This document shows, one piece after another, positions 57,501 to 64,000 of a stretch of 64,000 bases of DNA. Position numbers and translations under genes: made by a program. Positions within the stretch are counted from its first letter, which is position 1, and every line of letters starts with the position of its first letter. The stretch spans positions 10,188,982-10,252,981 of the forward strand of contig NC_045134.1 of NCBI RefSeq assembly GCF_007655135.1, written 5' to 3'. The stretch is from Punica granatum. Lineage: Eukaryota; Streptophyta; Magnoliopsida; Myrtales; Lythraceae. The notes under the pieces were generated by a model. It ran no database searches. It was not told the DNA's origin and saw only the letters and a program-made list of their open reading frames with translations.

Positions 57501-57678
57501 CTTGCAGTCTGCATTCAGAAGATTGAAATCATACTGTCTTTGACTATATTTGCCATAAGATTCTGCCTGTCTCTCGTCTTATACCATCCTCAGATTTTGC
57601 AGAGGTAAATTGAACGGTAAACTCCAACGAAAATTCCAAAAAGAGAGAGTCACGAGATTTTTTACGGTTCAAATGTAT
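53566..57678. other. long intergenic stretch; no gene recognised
   Basis: AT-rich, with (TA)n tracts at ~54321-54341, ~54480-54504 and ~54955-54974, and purine/pyrimidine-rich patches (55430-55475, 56636-56760). No frame on either strand carries a domain, and no credible splice pattern was seen. Confidence 0.45.
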
Positions 57679-58025
57679 TAATGCGTTTAGTAACGAAGCT
57701 AAAATTGATTTAATTTTATTCAATTTGATTTGAGGAGATGAAGATAAAAATAGATGAGAAAAATATATGAGATAATTTGAAAAAGAAAATAAAAAAATAA
57801 TGATTATATTGTTGAATTGAGGAAAAAATTATTGAAATTGAGGAAAAGTATTAAATAGTTTAGAAAATTAAATATTAAAAATTAATTATAATAATATATA
57901 AGAAAATATATGAGAGAGAATTTGAAAGCAAAGATAAAAATGTAATGACTGTGTTGTTGAATTTAAGAAAAAGTAAAATCAAATTAAGATAAGTAAAATT
58001 AAATTTTGTTAGCGAACATAGTAAC
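57679..58025. repeat. MITE-like repeat, sister of 4099-4388
   Basis: Left TGCGTTTAGTAACGAAGCTAA against the complement of the right GTTAGCGAACATA. The interior repeats TAATGATTATATTGTTGAATT-like units twice. No clear target duplication. Confidence 0.5.
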
Positions 58026-58094
58026 TTTTATTCTCTTCATCATTTGAACTAAAGTAGAAATATTACACACTTGAGCTGTAAGGAAGTTCTAATA

Positions 58095-58372
58095 TTATAA
58101 GGGATTATGGTGACACATTTGGTACTTTAGGTCAAGTGTTTAGTACATTTCAATTCAATTATTTAGTATTTTTACTATTCGTGATGGACTGTACAAAATA
58201 CTAACTATTTGAAGTGAAGTACTAAATACTTAAACTAAAAATAAAAGTAATAAATGCTAGCTTGTACTAATCACGAATATTAATAATCCTAAACACTTGA
58301 ACTAAAATATTAAACACCGGAATTGAAAGTATCAAATGTGTTATTGTAATTCCTTGTCATAATAGACGAGTC
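58095..58372. repeat. MITE-like inverted repeat
   Basis: The left arm AAGGGATTATGGTGACACA, TTTGGTACTTTAGG, TCAAGTGTTTAG pairs with the complement of the right arm (CTAAACACTTGAACTAA, GTATCAAATGTGTTATTGTA, ATTCCTT). Non-coding. The exact end and target duplication were not fixed. Confidence 0.6.
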
Positions 58373-58508
58373 TTAAACTAAGTACCAAATGTATTACCAT
58401 AACTCAAACACACAACTCCGATATGAGATTGGACTGGGGGAGTAAATAAGTTTGTTCCTCTTCTTTTGATCTTGAGCTCGAATATAATTGAAACTTGCAT
58501 GTGAACAT

Positions 58509-60373
58509 TGTTAGAAAACCGAGCAAGCGTGCAGCGAAAAGTTTAAATACGGTAAGAATCAAATTTTTATCGCGTTCTCATTTAATCAAAAACTTCAATA
58601 TCAAATCTTGACACAAGAATCACCTTTTATCGAATCCACAAGAAAAGTTACAAACTTTATACTAACCTTGTCAATTTGAGTAGACTAAAATAACCGTCCA
58701 AGTGTCCAGCCTCTACCTCGTCCACACAAGCGTGTCACCACCGAGTATAGGCTTCTCTCGACCCGTACACTCTGATCTAGGTCACCAATCTCGAACAAAA
58801 TCGTCACGTAATGAAATGATCGCTTCAAGGACGTCAAGGACAACGTTGGATTGCCGAACTGAAGTCAAGGAAAACTCAGAATGGCCTTGGGATGTGTGTA
58901 GCTGTGCGGAGGAATCCCACAACCAAACCTCCTCTCAATCTCTTAATATCGGGTCTTATTGATAGATTGCTCTTTATGATTAACTGGAAGATCATATCTA
59001 TATATATCTTTAACCTAAAACCCTAGGGACTCAATCACAATTATTAATTAATCCACATTAATTAATAAATCACAAATAAATCTTTACACTTTAAGTCATC
59101 TAATGACTTGCCCTTATAGTAAGAAAGAAAGAACAAACTAGTCATTGACACGAGTTTCCATCAACAGACAATTTATTTATAGAAACTCTCCATATAAGGA
59201 AACTTTCGTACTTCCTTAATTAGATTTATCATTGATATTGAATTCAGCTTCAAGGTGTGCTAGCACCCTTGCAACCACATTGCAAGCCTTGTTCGATAAT
59301 TAATTCTATAATTATAATTAATTCTTTTCTCAGTTTAGACACGCTCGATGTGTGTGACTAATTAGGTTCATTATCAAATAGCAATGAGATTATAATATCG
59401 ACTCATTTGACATTACCAGAAACTATTTTTGTAACCAAAAGCATAATTCCTAAAATGCTCTTGGTACCCAAAGTTCACGAGTGACACCTACTAGCATACC
59501 TGACAATCAAAATGGTGATGAATGTATAATTGAAACATTCTGATAAACTTTTGATCGTATACACCATGCACTGAGTCCATTCACTACAAGATCCCGATCT
59601 AGCTAGAGCTACGGTAAATGCCAAACCCTATGATTGATCATATAGATTCTCTGATTTCATTTTTACATCTGTAGAAATTGAACAAAAATTTATTTCTATT
59701 CGAGTCTATCTATCCCGACCGAGGATTTCTTGATCCATAACAAAAGAAACATTCATATGAAATTTTCCCTATTTACTTAAGTTAGTGAATCTCGTCTTGA
59801 TCAGACACCTACCTCCAAGTATAACTAACTCGAACCAATATCTGTCGAATACTCATGCTAAACACAAATGCATTAACAGTAGCAAAACCTAATTAGCTAT
59901 GCATGAGATAGTGTTTCATCTCAAGTCTAAGGACTATATGCATTAATACGATCTAGATAACATTTATTGACATTAGTAAATTACCATATGAATATTATCT
60001 ATACGTCACATTCGACTATTTATCATATAAGTATCCACATGTTTGTCATGATAATAGTTATCAGATAGCATGAGACTCACTACTCCATCTTCATTTGTAT
60101 CTATATACTAATCATGAATACAAACAGATGTGACGATCTATTCGGAGAAATAATACCCGGTTAAGTCTCCTACGATTGTGAATAATTTAAAGATATTCTT
60201 ACCGAATTACTCGGTCACTCATATTCTTAACTCTTTAAGAGTGAAGCATTCAACATATCTTAAGGATTTTATTTTAATAAACATAGACAATATACGAATA
60301 ATAGAAGAAACTTTTTTGCTATAAAAGGAATTATCCAAATACATAAATCTGGCTCTAGGGCATATCATTAACA
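58509..60373 (-). mobile_element. solo LTR of a long-LTR Copia-type retrotransposon
   Basis: 1865 bp bounded by TG and CA, with AACAT on both sides (58504-58508 and 60374-60378). Read on the minus strand it begins TGTTAATGATATGCCCTAGA, which resembles the ATGCCCTAGAGG start of BARE/Angela-type LTRs as I remember it. No PBS, polypurine tract or internal domain is present, so the element has recombined down to one LTR. The short open frame at 58702-58962 is incidental. Confidence 0.8.
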
Positions 60374-60378
60374 AACAT

Positions 60379-61393
60379 AACTTCGATGAATACGTTAGAT
60401 CGTCCTAAACTGTTATATTCAATAAAATAAATTGAATTATGAGATTTTCTTAGAAACAAGAACAAACATTTTATGGACCTTTTTCTCATAATATGTCATG
60501 GGGTATAACCAACTGATGGATCATCATTGATACCCCACTATTAGCTAGTTTACAATGTCGTTACGTGCGGTACAACAATGACATAGAATGCCTCCTAGCT
60601 AGTAGCAACATCAAAGCTAATGCCACTGTAGAAACTAACAGGGCATAGATAAGTTGCGACCACCACGATGTAGTTTTAATTACCAATTTAACAAAGTACA
60701 ATTATAGCATTTCAAAGTCTATATCTTTTTTTGGTGAAACAAAGTCTATATCTCATATGAAAGTATCTTGTGATCATAATCAAATTAATGTTCCGATAAA
60801 TGAAATTACTCTCAATTAATAAGTTGAGAATACTTGTTATCTCATGAAAAAGAAAAAATCCAATATTGGAGAAGATATAATACACGTGCTTATTTGGATT
60901 TAGAAGCTGTTATGAGTGTGCCATTCGCCACTTGTGTGCCTAGGAAAAAAGTTTATCCACTTGTGCTCTTTATTTCCGCTCGTCTTATTCTCTAATAGGT
61001 TCATATATATGCCCCCTTTATAATTTTCAAAAAAAGACTTATCTTATATTTACAGGACTATTCACTTGATAATCACGTCATTAAGAGAGAGATTGAGCTT
61101 ATGTTCAAATTAAAGACGTGGCTCAATCTAATAGGAAGTGCTCCATTGGAGAGACACATCTCTTCAAATTTTTCCTCGAACCCTGTTCTTTTTCTACTTT
61201 TTCTTTCTTTTTTTTTTTTTGGAAAAGGCAGAAGCCAAAGGAAAAATAGAACGAATATAAGACTAACAATTATAGAAATGAGATAGGATAGGATAGGATA
61301 GGACAGGATATATAGAGGCCTCAAATATCTCTATATATATAGGCTTAAACCCCAAGAAGAGCTTCAAAGCTTGACATGTTGTCATTAATTCAT
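60379..61393. other. intergenic; no gene; pentanucleotide microsatellite
   Basis: AT-rich spacer. A GATAG-type pentanucleotide repeat fills 61282-61310. The last nine bases, TTAATTCAT, are the left target duplication of the next element. Confidence 0.5.
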
Positions 61394-62011
61394 GGGAAAT
61401 GGTCAAATTTGGTCCTCAACATTTTGCTCTTTTTCTATCTTAGTCCTAAACCTTTTCTTTAGCTAAATTTCGTGCTCAATCTTTTTCGCGGGGTATGAGT
61501 TCAGTTCTTCTGTTCAAAATTTCGTCCATTTTTCCTGACATGTATATTTGTCAAATGAGAGTGCGCCACGTGCACGACATATTACTGTTATTCCAAACCA
61601 GTTATTATAGAGCAAATCCGATTATTTTTTTAATCAGATCCATAAACCGGATTAAGATATTTCCGGTTCTTTTAGGATTTCAACCATCGCTTCTCTTTCA
61701 TCGTCTCATGTACGACAGATGGCTGAAATCCTAAAAGAACCAAAAATATCTTAGTCCGATTTACAGGTCTGATTAAAAAAAGAATAAGATTTGCTCTATA
61801 ACAACCAGTTTAGAGTAGCAGTGATATGTCACGCACGTGGCGCACTCTCATGTGACGAATATACATGTCAGGGAAAATGGATGGAATTTTGGAAGGAATG
61901 ACTGAACTCATACCGTGCGGAAAGATTGAGGACGAAATCCAGCCAAAGAAAATATTTATGACTAAGATAGAAAAAGAGTTAAAGGTTAAGGACCAAATTT
62001 GACATTTTCCC
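61394..62011. mobile_element. MULE-type MITE, long hairpin, perfect 9-bp target duplication
   Basis: TTAATTCAT stands at 61385-61393 and 62012-62020. The element starts GGGAAATGGTCAAATTTGG and ends with the complement of GGGAAAATGTCAAATTTGG. The arms pair along nearly the whole 618 bp (shared blocks GTGCGCCACGTGC, ATCCTAAAAGAACC, AATCAGA), leaving a central loop of a few tens of bases. No coding capacity. A transcript would fold into a ~290-bp stem, a possible source of siRNA. Confidence 0.88.
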
Positions 62012-62149
62012 TTAATTCATTGGTTAGATTAAAATTTTAAATCTTTTAAAAAATTATTGTTTTCCTTCTCCATATAAAATTTTCATACTTTTTTTTCAAA
62101 AAATCCTCATAAACTCTGCCAATATGTCAAAGGAAGATAAACATTAAAA

Positions 62150-63310
62150 TTTGATTAGTTTTCTATTTTAATCTTTCTCCTAGTTTTTATCGTTTACATT
62201 GTATATCATTAAATACTTTTCTGTTTTTGTCATTTTTTATTTCTTGGTTCAACTTCGTCCAATACCTTTGATTACTTTTTATTTAATTTTTTTTTTATCA
62301 AAATATTATTAGAAATATCTTAATTTTGGTCCTCAATTTTTCGTTGCTATTTCTTTTGCCTAATTCTTTTTTTTTTTGTTTAATTTTTCCTCAACGTTGA
62401 ACTTCTAATTCGTCATAGTTCTATTACAATATTTTTATAAAGAATCTTACATGACATATTTTGAAAATTTTATTTTTAAAAAATTATAAAATTAGAGTAA
62501 TAACAATTAACATAATAACATGAAACTTGTGAATCTACTCGAAACTTGAGGCATAGATAACCTCTATTAAGATGGTGCTAACTGTTAAAAGAAGGATGAT
62601 AACTTGAAAGAGAGAAATGTGGCGGTAGGGGTGACGCTGGGCACCACCGCTTTAGAGGAGGTCACCGTAGGCCTGCACGTATAGAGCTGTAATGTCTCTC
62701 TTCACAATTAGAGTTACACATTGCATCACTCCTTAATTGCATCGAGATCACCATGTCCTTACTTAATGTACCATGGTCAACCTCATCAGTGTGGTTACTG
62801 GCTATTAAGTCATAATCGCCGCTACTTTTTCTATATTTTTTAAATTTCTTTGCTCGCAAATTCGAGTATTGATACTCCCAACATAGACTGCCACTACCCT
62901 TGCCAAGATTGCTTATGGTCTAGACGCTTATGCCACTCATTCTCTCGATTAGGTTCATGATTTTCCTTTTATTTTTTTATTTTTTGAAACTAAAAAATAT
63001 TTTTTTTAATTTCAAAATTTTCCATGGGGGCATGTTTATGGAAAACTAAGCAGTAGCATTATAAGCAATAAAACGCTTAATATTAATAAATTAGGATAAA
63101 AAATAGCTACAAAAATTTGAGGACTAAAATTTATTTTTTTCTAAAAAATTTGAGAAAAGGATGAAAATATAAAAGTAATCAAAGATGTTATATAAAAATG
63201 AATCAAGAAAAAGAAAAAGGACTGAGACAGAGAAGTATTTAAAATTATAGAATGTAAACGATAAAAAAAATAAGAAAAAGGACTAAAATGAAAAAAAGTA
63301 ATCAAATCTA
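62150..63310. mobile_element. large inverted-repeat element, ends approximate
   Basis: The left arm (~62150-62370) and right arm (~63100-63310) are reverse-complementary: TTTATCGTTTACATT, AAATACTT(T/C)TCTGT, TTTGATTACTTTT and TTTTAGTCCTCAA-type blocks occur in order in both. The core (62520-63000) is less AT-rich and holds a GC-rich patch at ~62620-62680. No target duplication found and no transposase; the layout (AT-rich arms, GC-richer core) resembles the foldback elements at 13775 and 26177. Confidence 0.6.
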
Positions 63311-64000
63311 GAGGATCGAATGTGTAATTTTTGCTCAAATGAATCTATATAATATTTTACAATTTTTGCTCAACAAGTTGGGTACCTTTCCACAAGCACC
63401 ATCTATATTAATGTAAATGCTTTATATTTTCATATTTTCTTTAAGTTTGTATCTCCTTCTTAAAATTGTTTTTCGTACACTCCACATCATTGAATTTTCA
63501 AATGCCATAATTTGATTTGATTTGAATTATCTGGGAAATATTGATAGAGATATTACATATTTAAATTAGTTTAAAGAGTTTTAACTTTAATATAATTTGA
63601 CTGGATTTGATATTAATTTTATCATGAAATACTCTACAGCAATGCACGGATATTTTTTAGTATTTTTTGAAAGAAGTGAAAATTAATCATGTTAAAGGAC
63701 GATCCATAACGTGACACCTGGTGGCTAAAGAAAAAGAAAAGAAAAGAAAAGAAAAAAGAACATTTGGCTTGCATTTCATTACAACGGTGAAATGTCGTTT
63801 GACGAATTCGTCCTTTTTATCCCTCTTCTTCCCAACCAATACATATATAGTAAAATTGCCTACTATAACAAATAATGAGTGGTCAGAAATTCTTAACCGT
63901 CTAATGATATTCCGACTTTTCTGAAACGTAAGTGATATGTTGGAGTAGTAATTCTCTAATTTTAAAAGCTTCAATATGAGTGGTCAGTGAAGAAATTAGA
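63311..64000. other. intergenic to window end; no gene recognised
   Basis: AT-rich, with an (AAAAG)n tract at ~63730-63757. Overlapping short frames on both strands at 63687-63974 lack support. Confidence 0.4.

Noticed and set aside
58702..58962. 86-codon plus-strand frame
   Set aside because: Inside the solo LTR and antisense to it; no retroelement or host domain.
61394..62011. Long hairpin as a canonical MIRNA gene
   Set aside because: Terminal repeats and a 9-bp duplication show that it is a MITE, and no known miRNA sequence was recognised in the stem.
1..64000. tRNA, rRNA, CRISPR arrays, organellar DNA insertions, conserved miRNA precursors
   Set aside because: I looked for cloverleaf-type A/B boxes in proper context, rRNA landmarks, regularly spaced direct repeats and common plant miRNA sequences. 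Apart from SINE-type boxes none was convincing; a tRNAscan/Infernal run would be decisive.

Overview
The window is nuclear genomic DNA from a flowering plant, almost certainly a eudicot. The evidence is spliced GT-AG genes, a DYW-class PPR editing factor, an SMXL protein, Copia/TRIM/Helitron/CACTA/hAT/MULE-type elements, and long AT-rich spacers rich in microsatellites. No organellar, bacterial or viral genome block is visible. I cannot name the species from sequence alone; Myrtales is only a guess.

Layout. 1-143 may hold the last codons of a gene running in from the left. 1727-3940 (-) is a single-exon DYW-type PPR gene that looks like the MEF22 orthologue. 9062-12128 (-) is a three-exon PIRL6/8-type leucine-rich-repeat gene with a GA-rich 5' leader. 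12.2-29.9 kb is a gene-free block made largely of non-autonomous transposons and relics: two related foldback elements, a CACTA, Helitron pieces, a hAT MITE nested in a CACTA-like end, a proline-rich pseudogene, and an RNase H relic. 29919-32485 (-) is a seven-exon LisH/SRP40-C nucleolar phosphoprotein gene (NOLC1/Nopp140-like), with telo-boxes in its leader and site II elements upstream. 34508-34777 (+) is a small conserved-looking ORF. 35206-40218 (-) is a full-length Copia retrotransposon with LTRs that are identical by eye and a perfect 5-bp target duplication. 40889-45698 (-) is a four-exon SMXL4/5-type gene. 46-64 kb contains no recognisable gene, only repeats: a Helitron-like element, a SINE, a TRIM, MITEs, a solo Copia-type LTR, a 9-bp-TSD MULE MITE and a large inverted repeat.

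How the genes relate. The NOLC1-like gene, the small ORF and the SMXL gene appear to keep the order of Arabidopsis At5g57120 - (At5g57123) - At5g57130, now split by a recent Copia insertion. The PPR protein should act in organellar RNA editing, the nucleolar protein in ribosome biogenesis, the SMXL protein as a transcriptional co-repressor in phloem, and the PIRL protein as an intracellular LRR scaffold. Nothing suggests that they form one pathway.

The most informative content is the transposon record. At least eight insertions can be delimited to the base from their termini and target duplications: Copia TGGGT, solo LTR AACAT, MULE MITEs with 9 bp, hAT ATTGCCAC, foldback ACACATAT, CACTA GAA, SINE 14 bp, and a Helitron between A and T. 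I found no clearly new biochemical system. The best candidate for something undescribed is a foldback family whose arms are arrays of a ~22-bp ATCAATTTRGTCC-type repeat.
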